A stretch of 64,000 bases of DNA from Paratinospora sagittata (Eukaryota; Streptophyta; Magnoliopsida; Ranunculales; Menispermaceae). Made by a program: the position numbers and the translations under genes. The stretch lies in assembly GCA_035771175.1 (NCBI GenBank), contig CM069602.1, forward strand, positions 5,274,001 to 5,338,000. Reading direction: 5' to 3'. Shown here piece by piece: positions 51,850 to 63,304 of this stretch (position 1 is its first letter; each line of letters begins with the position of its first letter). Under the pieces are notes generated by a model. That model was given only the letters and a program-made list of their open reading frames with translations, did not search any database and was not told the DNA's origin.

Positions 51850-54800
51850 TTATAAATTCAAGATATTAGAATCTTCTTCACCTTCATCATCTTCAAACTC
51901 TGGATCATGGTTGCTCTCACCTTCAAAAAGGAATGGTGCAGTTTCTCGGCTTCTTTGAGGATTCCTATCATTCATCTGTATAACGGCTATAATCTTTTCC
52001 CTGATGGTATCTTCAAGTTTTTCTTCACCTGTTTCATGAGGTGTCAACTGAAGAAGGGAAATGCACTCTTCTTGGAACTCCAAGTCATTGGAGGACAAGA
52101 TCAAACCAGCAACTGTTTTTGCAAGATCAGGGGCACAACTCTGAATCTGGGGAGAGAAGCACGAGAAAAAGTACAAGTGGGACATGCCAAGTCCATTATC
52201 ATATTTCTTGTTAATTATCAAATCACAGGGCGGCTAACAAATTGGTTGAGATTGTTTAAAATTCTACAGTGCAAAGATTTATAGAAGATCTGGTGAGATG
52301 CCACAGATCTATACAACCCTCTCAAAGGCCCTGAAAAACTTGGAAGAGTTTGCTTTGGTCTTTTTGTTCCAATAGAAACTTTGGGAATTTGGTTAACCTA
52401 TTATTTGGTGATAGTGCTGTAGCTTTTTCCCAAGCTATGAACATCGTACTTATCTGTCATCAAGAAGTGAGACACCATAAACACTTCTTTTCTATTTCTA
52501 TCTCTATCTGCCCACAAAGAAAATAAAATGTATATGGCATTCACATTGTTCATATATTTCCTACTTTTTGCCAAGTAATAAATTATTTTCACATGAATGT
52601 GTTAGAAGCAGTCTTTCTTTGCCTCTCTTATCAGCACCTTAACAGAATTTGGATGGACTTAGTGCATGACAAAGGTTGTGACAATCAACTACACAAACAT
52701 GCAGAAACTACAAAGATAGTATGATATGATGAGAGAAAAGGAGACTACCTTGAGAGCATGTGCACTGAGGAGAATTCCTGCGTTCTTTGCCTTCAAATCA
52801 TCGATCGCAAACTTGACTGCTTTCTTTACAAGGTTTCTGCCAGATTGAATTCTTTGATGCACTGGTGGAATAATAGACTTAAGCAAGTGTCAAGGAATAG
52901 AAGCACAAATATCTTAACCATGACAATGGGAACCATGCCAATATCAACAATGCGACAAATAAATGATAAATGTGATGGATATTGGTTGTGGTAACAATGG
53001 ATGGCGATATCAATATGAGAATATGGAGGTAAATTTTCCCATTCTAGCACTGCATGGCAGTTTTCACTCATAACACTACGTCGGATGTTCAAACCAAAAC
53101 TTTTCCAGTCAATGCTCATCAGCGAATTTAGAAATGACTGAGGAATTGAACATGGGAAGAAGTCCTGAAAATAGAAAACCTGAGCAAATAATCCCAAATT
53201 AGATCACCCAAAACGGAGAAATTACATAGGGAAAGAACTAGATCCAACATTTAAAAGAAAAGAAAAAAGGAAAAAGGCAAACAATCCATATTAGATCACT
53301 GAAACAGAAAAAATTACATAAGTAAGGAAATAGACCCAATATATGAAATACAACATACCAATTAGGTGACCAGCGTTGTCAGCGCATTAAGATGACACCT
53401 AGGAGATTACCTAGTTTACGTGAAATGCGTGTAGGCATCATAGATACTTTTTAACATACAGAATTGCACAAACAAGAATCAACATCGACTAAAAGAAAAG
53501 AAAACTACAGAAGCCTGCACACGAAGATTCTGGACCTTGATCTTTCCAACAGCTTGTGTGTGCGAATTCCATATTTTCCTAGGAAATGCTCTAGGTTCCA
53601 CTCAGCTACAAGCACTTTGCTATATGTAACTCTAAACACTAAGCCCAAGATAATCCAAGCAGTCTAAGAGCTACTACAAACATTTATCATTGGTTGGAAG
53701 TTGGAAGTAGGAACTTGAAAGAACGATAACTATAACAAGAGGATTTTAGCTTCCATGCTCTTCAGTAGAAATCTATGACTTCTATGGAGCTAATTACTCT
53801 TTATTTGAAAGTTATGTATGTGATGTACTAAAAGTGGAGAAGAAAAACAAGCATTAAACAAGTTACTGGGAGAAACGAGATGAAGGGAAAGAAACAACCT
53901 GTGTCTTTGCACTAGATGCTCTCAGACAGGATGGGCTAGATGACTCTGGTAATTTTGTTATTATAATCACAGCTTCAACCATTTCTTGTACACTTCCGAG
54001 GTTTTCTGAGCCACATGCTGTTCCTTTCCCAATCTTCATTTCACTAAAAAGAGAAAATAAAATGTATCATGATTGTAGAGCTAATGGAAAAGTGGGTCAA
54101 ATGAAGTACAATTTCTTAAAATTTCACAGGAAAAAAAGCATTAAGAATTAATAACTTTCAGCATAAATTAATAATCTTCAAACCAAACCAGATAAATTTC
54201 CTATTAATGAACCAAATTGAACAAATTAAGCAACTTATGTTCAAAGGTCATGTTTCAAGAGCTTGCTTAATTAATGTTTTTCCTAGTTCTGGAATTAAAA
54301 GAGATGTTTAAAAAAGAGCCACAGGACATTGAGTTAAGAAGTGCATTTATTTTATGAGTGTCCTACATCCATAAGGTCAAAGACCAGGAAATTTCTTTTA
54401 CAATGTTATAAGCTTTGGAAGAAAAAAGTTATAGATATAAGATAATTCATCTTTTTCCAAATAGGAATGCAAATCAGTCAGATCAGTGCTAGGTGTACAC
54501 ACCATTCGGTTGGGTCATGCCACCCTCATTGAGAGCCAAAAGTTAGATCCACCTCCAAATATGAAGGATTTGATGTCTGAATATCTTGAGAGAACGAGAT
54601 TTCGTCAAGTCAATTGGAGGCTGAAAAATTATTGATCATCAAGGTTCAAAACTAATTACAAGATGAGTAATGGTCCTTCTTAGTAGACCAAAAGTGTGAC
54701 ATCTAATGTGGACAGGAAAGTCAAATGATTGGGGCACCCCAATGCATGAAGCTCCCACCTATGTGGGGTCCCAAGGAAGGGTTGGACTACTTTGGGTCTA

Positions 54801-57800
54801 TGGTATGCAACCTTACCTTACATTGTTGAAGGCTATTTCCATGACTCAAACTCGTGACCACCTGGTCACATGACAACAACTCTTCGCCAAGGCTCCCCAA
54901 TAGTTAGAAGGTAGTTCAAGAATATAGCCAAAGTGACTACTTGTCAGTTGTCACATTGTTTTTACCCAATCAAGGACCACAAATTTTAGGATATCCTCGC
55001 TACAATTACTGGTTGTACTCCAAAAAAGTAAAACAGAAAGACTTCAAAACTCAAGGCCTAAAAATCCTCAGCAGATCTAGGACTGCTTGCACTCATCCCT
55101 ATGGATAAGAATGTCTACCTAACATTTTCCTGCAATCTTTGAGCTGTGGCTAAAGACTGGTTGACAAATTGTATTCATGTTGTCAACCCTAATATTTGGG
55201 ATAAGACATGCTGATGGAAAATTGGTAATTTACTAATAAAATGAGAAATCTGAACATTAAGAATAAATGGTTAAAACAGTTTAACAAAACAAAAATCAGT
55301 GCAATCAAAGCCCTAAAGATGAACAACAGAAAAGTCCAAAAAACAGTTGTACCTTGAGAAGCAAGATTGGCAATGCCTATCTAAAGCATTTCCATGCTTG
55401 AGAATGTGATCTTTAAATCCAGATGTCAGGCGTTCGATATTTGACATTGGAGAAGCAAGATTTGCAATGTACTCACTGGCAAGAAATAGGTTGTCACATC
55501 TTGATCCAGGAATGCTGGCTCGCTCAACCACCAGTTCAACTGCTACCTTCTGAATGAGAATAGAAGACAATCAATCTATTTAGCACTCTTTAAAGTAAAT
55601 GGCATGTCCAAGCAAACCAGAAATGTATCATAAAAGGCTTTGCCAGGCACCACAACAAGCATTTGCAATGAAGCCAACTTCTGTTGTATGGACATTAGCT
55701 AATGAAAAACTTTCTCCAGCTTTATAGTCAGATGATATAACAAAATGCATGATGTGGAGTATTATACTCTAAAACATTCTGGATAGGGAACAAAACTTAC
55801 AGGGATTTTTAATATGGCCATCTGCAGGAGGTAAGAAAAGTACAACACAAATTAGAAAAAATAGAACCGAAGTAAGACACAGTATCCATCAATTTCTTCC
55901 AATAATCATAACTAAGGAGCACTAGGAAGCAAATAAAGAAAAAAAAAAACAAACAAACAAACAAACAAAAACCCTTCAATGTACAAGAATCTAAAGGCGA
56001 GTATGGACAGGCCAAACCTTTTGAAGGAAGGAAGAGAATCCTTCTACAAGGTCATCAATGCCATCATAAGTGCACAAAGATATTTCAGTCCCACTGAAAA
56101 AATTAGTTGTCAATTAATCATAGCTAATATATGTAAGAAAACAAACATTTAAGGTTTGTGAAAAAATATATGCCTGAATTTCCTGCCATGTTTATGGCTC
56201 GAAGGTAACCTTGTTAACCTTTTGGAAGCAACATGTTCCTTTAAATTTAAGTAGTAATGATAGATCTCTTCATTAGAAATACCTGAATTATCCACAAAAG
56301 GTGCTGAAAAGATTAAAAATAGAGATAAATTTGAGTGTTGTGGAAATGCATTTTATTTCTCATATTATGTCTTATTACATTTCAAAAGCAACCCTTATTC
56401 ACTAAGGGCTCGTTTGGTGCGCGGGATTGGATGGGATAAGACTTTTTTTAGTCTCAAGCCCATGTTTGGCTACCGACTAGGATGGGATAAAAAATAATCT
56501 CATCCTCATTTTTATTCCATGGTAATGGGATAAAATAGTGATGACCAAAAGGGGGGGATTATTTTTATACCGTTGTAATGGGTTTTGTATTTTTTAATTT
56601 TTAATTTTTAATTGTTTAATCCTATCCAATCCAATCCAATCAAATTCCATAAAAATAATCTTCTCATATCCTGCGCAACAAACGAGTCCTAAAGGCTCAA
56701 GTCTTGAGCGTGGTGTTTGGGTACCTTGTCCTAACGTACAAGAATAAATGGCATGATCTTGCCAAACAAAGCTTTGAAAAAGAGGGAAACCTACTTGTAG
56801 TCGTGATGGAAAGAACTCTGTCTGCATCAAAAATAAATAAATAAAGCATTAAACGCCTTCTCATTTTTTGTCTAAAGAGAAATGAATCATAAAAATGTCC
56901 AAATTACACAATAACTTCAACCCAAATTGGAAAGAATAAATTGCAAGAGAATAGTTATACAAACAAATGAAAGTACTAGTGATGATTGTTACTCCAAGGA
57001 AAAGACAAACCCTATTCTTATAAGAACCATAAAATCATACCATCTTGAAGACAAGAATGCCCAATTGATGATGTCTTGAAATTTGACTCCAAAAAAACTG
57101 AAGTGAACTTTATGAAATGAACAGTGACAGATGTCTCGTTGATGATCAGAATCATGGTGAAAAACTTAGTTCACATGGAAAAGTAAGAACATAATACAGG
57201 GATTACTTAAAAATTTTACCTGAAATTTCTCCAAAAGTACAAAAAAGTGAAAAATAAGAAAGATTGACGTTCTTACTAATTTTTATTTGACTTGTTCAAA
57301 GGTTTTAAATGTTGATGTCAAATGACACTACTGTAGACATGCAATGACAAGTCAATCAACTTGAATGAAGATATATTTTGCTAATTTTTCCCCATATCCA
57401 AAATTTTGAAGATTTAAGTGGGCATATATTGACCATGACATTCAATATGTTCAAAATAGCATAAGTAATTATGTGAACATTTAAAGCTTCTTGACATTGC
57501 ATACAACCATTTACTCTACAGAGAAGAGATTTGAATGATTAGGTCTTGGTGTGGACCTCTATAGCTGTTGCAAGTTGCAACAAGTATGAAATCAACAGTT
57601 ATTCCAGATTAGTTGGAGCAAAGTAATACTATGTACTGGTGGCTCTGCTAGCAAGAATGTGTGTCATAATGAACTTTTAATGCTGTATGCAAAATTTAAA
57701 CTATGAAAATAAATTTCAACAGTGGTATGGTTAGTAAGAGAAGATCATAGGTTGTAACAATCAGAGAGCCAAAAAACACCAGCAAGAAAAAATATAAGAG

Positions 57801-58964
57801 CTAACAACTGTCTTCAAAAGTTACAAATGTTGTTAACTTCAGACAATGAAATATATCCTACGCGACTTCGATGGCCTTTAGTTCTGTTTCAGGGCCTATA
57901 TGGTTTTACGTTCCTATCAAGCAATAGAAGAGAAAAGGGCGACTCCGTTATAACAAAAAAAAAAAAAATTGTAGATCAGTAACAGCACACTAAATTTCAA
58001 ATGTGGAAAAAATAAAATAAAAAAACAAATAGATGTCCATTCTATTGACTCTATAACAAATTTGCTGATTTCAAAAATAACAAGTGGATCCAGAACTTCC
58101 TATCGGATACAATCAGCACTGGCAAAATGCCTTCCCTAAATTAGCTTTGAAATAGCACACAACGTTGAGATCAATGATAAGCTAGTAGTAACATATCTCA
58201 AGAACACAAAACAACAAATAACCAATGACGGCACTGAAATTACTTATGTTATTATATCACACTTACTCACTTACCCCATTTTTCATCAAAATCCCAATTC
58301 CTTGTGAAATCCAACCACTTAAACTCCAAGCAGCTTCCTATTCCCGTATCTGAAACTGAACAAAAACAATTCCAAGGTACACATTGTAGCTCATTCTCGT
58401 TACATAAATAAACAGTCTCTTAATGTTACACTTGAACTTCTTTAGCACCTGCCTGAACTTACAATTGCATCATTCACATATTTCATCAGGATTTCTTGCC
58501 AAACGAAATACAGAACTTATAAGCTATTAAAAATGGACTTCATTGACAAGAAGATCAAAGAATTCAATCTGTTTTGCACTAATCAATTTAAAAACCTAAA
58601 AAACAAATGTAAGAAATTACAGTGGAATATTCAGAGAAAATAACCGAAAAAATAAAAATTAAGAAAAATTAAGAGATCGAAAAGTGGAGAAACTTACTAG
58701 TAATCCGAACGATCGGATGCTCAGATTCCACTGAGAGTTTGAGAAAAATCGACAACCTGCACAGATTTTCGGACATTCGGCATCTTTGAACTGCGCAACC
58801 AATTAACTGAAAAATCAACCAAAAAAAAAAAAAAACTATTATGGATCCATTAAAGAGGGAGAATCAAATCAAAAATAAGAAATCAAAAGAATCTAAGTAG
58901 TAATTCGAAATTGGTATTTGTAACTCACATTTCTACATAGCTTCTGAGTTGAAGAACGATCCAT
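51850..58964 (-). CDS. MTOPVIB: Meiotic DNA topoisomerase VIB-like protein (MTOPVIB)
   Basis: Nuclear protein that joins SPO11-1 and SPO11-2 to form the complex making meiotic double-strand breaks. Twelve exons on the minus strand: 58964-58929, 58806-58698, 58355-58275, 56821-56795, 56282-56174, 56093-56018, 55821-55801 (21-nt microexon MAILKIP), 55549-55353, 54043-53899, 53179-about 52957, about 52861-52749, and 52146-51850; about 477 residues. Recognition rests on the N-terminal GHKL-like part (CRLSIFLKLSVES, then VRITISDTGIGSCLEF-like, the N/G1 region), EIYHYYLNLKEHV, FFPCSIPQSFLNSLMSIDWK, LEWENLPPYSHIDIAIHCYH, LVKKAVKFAIDDLKAKNAG, SAHALKIQSCAPDLAKT and the C-terminal MNDRNPQRSRETAPFLFE. 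The exon 10/11 junction is uncertain: 52957/52861 keeps frame with a 95-bp intron, 52949/52877 with 71 bp. Exon 5 ends at a GC donor. Introns contain an Au SINE and a MITE. Confidence 0.88.
54731..54899 (-). mobile_element. Au SINE in an MTOPVIB intron
   Basis: Reverse complement reads as the widespread plant Au SINE: GGGGAGCCTTGGCGAAGAG, TGTGACCAGGTGGTCACGAG (tRNA-like B-box region), AAGGTAAGGTTGC, AGACCCAAAGTAGTCC, CCTTCCTTGGGACCCC and GGGAGCTTCATGCATTGGG. About 169 bp, near full length. It lies in the intron between exons 8 and 9 in the same direction as the gene. Confidence 0.85.
56406..56689. mobile_element. Tourist-type MITE (PIF/Harbinger) in an MTOPVIB intron
   Basis: A 284-bp element with terminal inverted repeats GGGCTCGTTTGGTGCGCG (left) and GGACTCGTTTGTTGCGCA (right, reverse complement), flanked by TAA at 56403-56405 and 56690-56692. 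The interior has GGATTGGATGGGATAA and, inverted, TTTAATCCTATCCAATCC, so it can form a long hairpin. No coding capacity. It lies in the intron between exons 4 and 5. Confidence 0.88.
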
Positions 58965-60122
58965 TTCACTGTTCCAGCTTCCCTCCAGAAACTATTTCCC
59001 GCACTTTTCAAAAGAATCTAAGATGTAGCTGTTCTTTACAACTGCATTGCAACATGATCGATTTTACATTTTTACTTTTACCTTTACTTAAATAATTATA
59101 ACGAAAGCAAGGAATTAAGTTAACTATTATTAAGTTTTATTGATAAAGAACACATATAATTTGCATTGAAGAAACCACTATTAATAATTAATTAACTTCG
59201 TTATTATAGTTTAGAGAAAAGAAATGAAATGTATATTTTTAGATGACAATTAACTTCACTTTTATAACTTAGAACATTTGCACATGTGGGTCCACTAATT
59301 CAAATGTATATTTGAAATAATAATAAAAAAATAGAGTAGTTCTTTCTATTTGAGATTTTGTCATCTTTTCAAGTAAATTATATCAGATAGATCACTTGCT
59401 TGCTTGGGGCTGAAAATTATATCAGAAGCAATATCTGATCTCACTATTCTATCTAGCTACTTTGAACTCTGCTAATAATAATAATATATATATTGCTTGG
59501 GGCTGAAAGATACATGCCATCATCATCAGTGACTTCAGTCTTATCTTATCATTCATATCAACCAGAAATGTCAAAACTACATACCTTCAGATCTCTTCTC
59601 TCTTGTTGCCATCTACATAAATATATTTTATTAAGTTCCTATACAGGGTCATTTCTTGAAGAACTCGGCAATATATTCAATGATAACAGTGCAAATCTAG
59701 GCATTACCGCGTTATGTGACTAGGTTGACAAAAGGGTTAATTTTGAGGCCAGCAAAAAGATATAAGAAGTTGTTGAAATGTGAAAAAAAAAAAAAAAAAA
59801 ACTCTTCATTTCCTGTTTAAGGTTGCTTTTGTAAATGGTACAGCATGGGCTGTGCCTAACCCCTGTTTCTGTCAATAATAATGTTAAGGGTGCTCTGTTC
59901 TATAGTGTTGCAATCCAAGTGATATAAGGTTGGATAAGCTTTACTTATCAAGCAAGAAAGTTCTCAAATCCAGCTACCAAAGATTTGTTGTTGATTCTAA
60001 AAGTTGCAAAGATTGCGTGGTTTACTTTCAAAAGAAGTTATAGCTTTCAAATAAGGGTTTAATAATGTGCATATCAAGTTATCATCAATATTTTTTCTCA
60101 CGCACAACCTCATCCTCAAGTG

Positions 60123-60410
60123 AAGAGCCAGAAGAGAATACCATGTTAAAAATCACTTAACCTAAAAATTACAATTATTAAATAAGGGTCCAACAATGCA
60201 TATTAAGTTATTAAGTTGTCAAACAAGGCTCTATATTCTATAGCTTTGAATCAACAGAAAGCCTCATGTAAAGAGCCAGAAGAGAATATCATGTTAAAAA
60301 CCACTCAACTTAAAAGCTATAACTATCAAATAAAGGTTCAATAATGCACATCAAGCTATCAAGTTGTCAAATAAGGCTCTGAATTCTATACCTTTGAATC
60401 AACAAAAAGG
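60123..60410. repeat. Direct duplication, period 148 bp
   Basis: Two diverged copies, 60123-60260 and 60271-60410, share AAGAGCCAGAAGAGAATA, CATGTTAAAAA, CCAACAATGCA or TCAATAATGCA, and TTTGAATCAACA. A partial third copy precedes them (about 60045-60090). The block is related to 2766-2842, so it belongs to a dispersed repeat that was then tandemly copied. Confidence 0.75.
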
Positions 60411-61153
60411 AAAAATCAAAAATCAAAAAGTTGAAAGTATGAAAGAGACTTTCAGAATTTGAATGATTTTTTGAAAATCAAATCACCTAGGAACCTCAAA
60501 TATTGCTAAGAGATTAGCTAATTTCAAACCACATGTTGAGTTACCCAATTTTGGTAATGCATCCATACAACTTTTTTCTTTCTTGAAAAATAAAAAAATG
60601 TATCTAATTTCAGCTAGACCAATTGAAGATGCATGTTTTTTTTTTTTTTTTAATGTTGAGCTTGCTAATGACCGGCCAAATGAGTCTTTATGGCTTTATA
60701 ATAAGGGAAATGTTAATTTAAATGTAAATTTTGTAACCACACCATAAATATTTATTGAATATTAATGTTTTATATATCTTAAGGTGGGTAATATATATAA
60801 GCCTCCATTGTATAGGCTTCACATAAGGCTATGATCCTAAGGATGGAGAAAGTTGTCTTAGTTCCTACTGTTCAAGCTTTTCTAAATAGTCCTGGCTAAT
60901 TAAACTCTGCCCAACTCCCTTATTTATTTATGTATTGGTGATAAGGAATTTTGTATGGGTAACAGTGCTCCTTGCTTTACTGTTTTAAGTAATACAAATA
61001 TCAAAGGGCATGTCTTACTTATCTACCAAGACAGGTCTAAATTAATTAAACTACCATTGTTGAAATGTCCCAAGAAGCTATGAATAGTGCCAATCTTCTA
61101 CTTTTCAAGAGTTGGGTTTACAATTTAACTCCTGGTCTCCCTTGCTTACACAT

Positions 61154-61154
61154 C

Positions 61155-61191
<37 letters not shown>

Positions 61192-61212
61192 GGCGCGAGC
61201 GCGCGCGCGCAC
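61154..61212. repeat. Compound (AT)n(GT)n(GC)n microsatellite
   Basis: An AT run (61154-61176) passes straight into a GT run (61175-61190) and then GCGC-rich repeats (61193-61211). It is an alternating purine-pyrimidine tract almost throughout. Confidence 0.9.
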
Positions 61213-61710
61213 TCGCTTTTATAACTCTTCCATGTAGTTGGAATCGACTAAGGCCTATGCATGACACCTATAGACAAAGTGCCCAAAGGCCTAACACAGA
61301 ACTCACAACCATCTATGGCTACCATCAAGCCACCCATAACATAAATATTAGAAGAACCGACAATGCTGCTAACACTTAACTTCCTTGGACAAAGATTTAG
61401 GGATGCTACGCAATACACGTGCATCCCTAAAACATTCAAAAAAGTTTGATGTCAATATCGAAAAATGACATTGACACCCAACGTCCCTTTAGCATTACTC
61501 TAAATATTATCCCTCGAATAGATTAACTGAACCTCAACCTCATGACTAAGAGCAGATGATCATGTCCTTCACCATCCCAATTAGTTTTGAATTCAAAGGC
61601 TTGCATGTTAAATTGGCTTTGATGATTTTTAGTGCATGATACCCATCAGGGGGCCCAATGACATGATTACCCTTCAAAAAAAAAAAATTTCACAAATGTC
61701 ATCTATATAT

Positions 61711-62923
61711 AAATAATGACTCATTTGCCATATTTTACTGTTTATTGCACAGTCAGCACGCCAAACAAGCGTCACGTCAGCGCGGAGGTGGCATTTTTGT
61801 TTTGGTGAAAAAGACGCATTCCCTTCGCAATTTTTTTTTTAACGTGAAGGGAAGGCGTATTTTCCCTTCAAATTTTTTTTTTTACAAGTGCAAGGGAAGA
61901 CGTCTTTTGAAAAAACGCCTTCCCTTCACAATTTTTTTTTTTACAAGTAAAAGGGAATGCGTCTTTTCAAAAGACGCTTTTCCTTCCTCATCTTTATATC
62001 ACATCCATAGGTCACCTGAGGCTTTGATTCATATTGAAACTAAAAGCTTTCAAAATTATATACATATATATATATATTGGAGTGCATAGGAGATTGCCAG
62101 GATAGGGAAGTGAAAGGAATAGAGATAAGGAGAAAAGGAGATCAAAGATAAAACAGACATGGAAGAGAGATTCACAAGTGGTGCATACAAGTGACTTGGA
62201 GAAAGAAATGTAGTAGGATAGAAGAACCAAGTGGTAGATGATAGAAGCATGAAGAAATTGGATCTTCAAGACTCGAACAAGTGCATAAAAGTTTGTAGAT
62301 AGAGCAACAAAGTGTTTTTGCTGGTGGAATACAAACCTTCTTATCTCAAAGCACCTATGCTACAATGCCAATGTTACCCATACCTAAAGATGCGGCATCT
62401 TCCTCAGAAAAAGGATGCAGATCAGGTTTCTCTGAATTGATTTCACAAGGAAACTTAGGTTCCATTGCTAGCGGTGATCTTAACAAAAATAAAGTGGATT
62501 CAATCCCTTTCGAGCTTGTTCTCAGGAATTTAGAGCAGTCAAATTAGGTTGCAGATGCAACTCAATAAACCTAAACCAATTACTAGCCCCAGACCACACT
62601 TCATTCTCCATAACTACAGCTTCTCTCGTCTTTTTCTAACTCCTATTTGATCATCTATCGCAGTGGAATGTCAGAGATGCTTCATTAGCAGCAAATCCTC
62701 TTTTCAGAACTCATAGCAATTAGTTAATCACATAAATCGACGTTCATTTTGCTCAGAGAACTTCTTGCACTTGTAAAAAAAAAAAAAATTGAAGGGAATG
62801 CGTCTTTTCAAAAGACGCCTTCCCTTCACCTAAAAAAAAATGTCACCTCCGCGCTGATGTGGCGCTTGTTTGGCGTGCTGACTGTGCAATAAATAGTAAA
62901 GTATGGCAAATGGGTCATTATTT
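61711..62923. mobile_element. Long-inverted-repeat (Pack-MULE-like) element, copy 2
   Basis: The left arm begins AAATAATGACTCATTTGCCA and the right arm, reverse-complemented, begins AAATAATGACCCATTTGCCA. The arms continue through TTTATTGCACAGTCAGCACG, CCAAACAAGCG, TCAGCGCGGAGGTG and several AAGACGC / CCCTTC blocks, at about 61711-61990 and 62770-62923. The same arm motifs occur in the element at 18551-20028. The 0.8-kb interior holds a gene-like exon (62299-62547) instead of a transposase. Flanking target duplication not resolved, so membership in Mutator is inference. Confidence 0.72.
62299..62547 (+). pseudogene. Captured gene exon inside the long-inverted-repeat element
   Basis: After an acceptor-like GTTTGTAG, an 82-codon open frame runs from ATA at 62299 to TAG at 62547. 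Its composition is normal protein rather than low complexity: segments QSVFAGGIQTFLSQSTYATM, PMLPIPKDAASSSEKG, SGFSELISQGNLGSIASGD and VDSIPFELVLRNLEQSN. I do not recognise the source gene. Its position between inverted-repeat arms suggests a host gene fragment picked up by the element. Confidence 0.5.
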
Positions 62924-63233
62924 GTGTCACGACGCCCCTGACGTAAGCTGACGTCATGACCGGCACAGCGTACTATACACTGTAGATACTCATATACAGT
63001 ATATAATACACTGTCAGCCTTCACGTACTCTCACAATACTTCCCAAAATGTACAGAATTTTTTTAAAAAAATATACCACACATCAAATCAAATCAAATAT
63101 ATATAGATGATCATTCCACTCACATTTATTCCATTCATTCCACAAATTAAATTCTCACCTGATAAATATCTATGATCATCTCATTCCATCATCCCAAGCA
63201 TTATATAATCTTACCACATAACCCATCTAGGTG

Positions 63234-63304
<71 letters not shown>

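Larger units (their letters stand above)
58965..61710. other. MTOPVIB upstream region and AT-rich intergenic DNA
   Basis: The MTOPVIB promoter should lie just above 58964. Farther on are a repeated phrase GCTTGGGGCTGAAA (59403 and 59494), an A-run at 59783-59801, the 148-bp direct duplication (60123-60410) and a compound microsatellite (61154-61212). No gene recognised. Confidence 0.55.
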
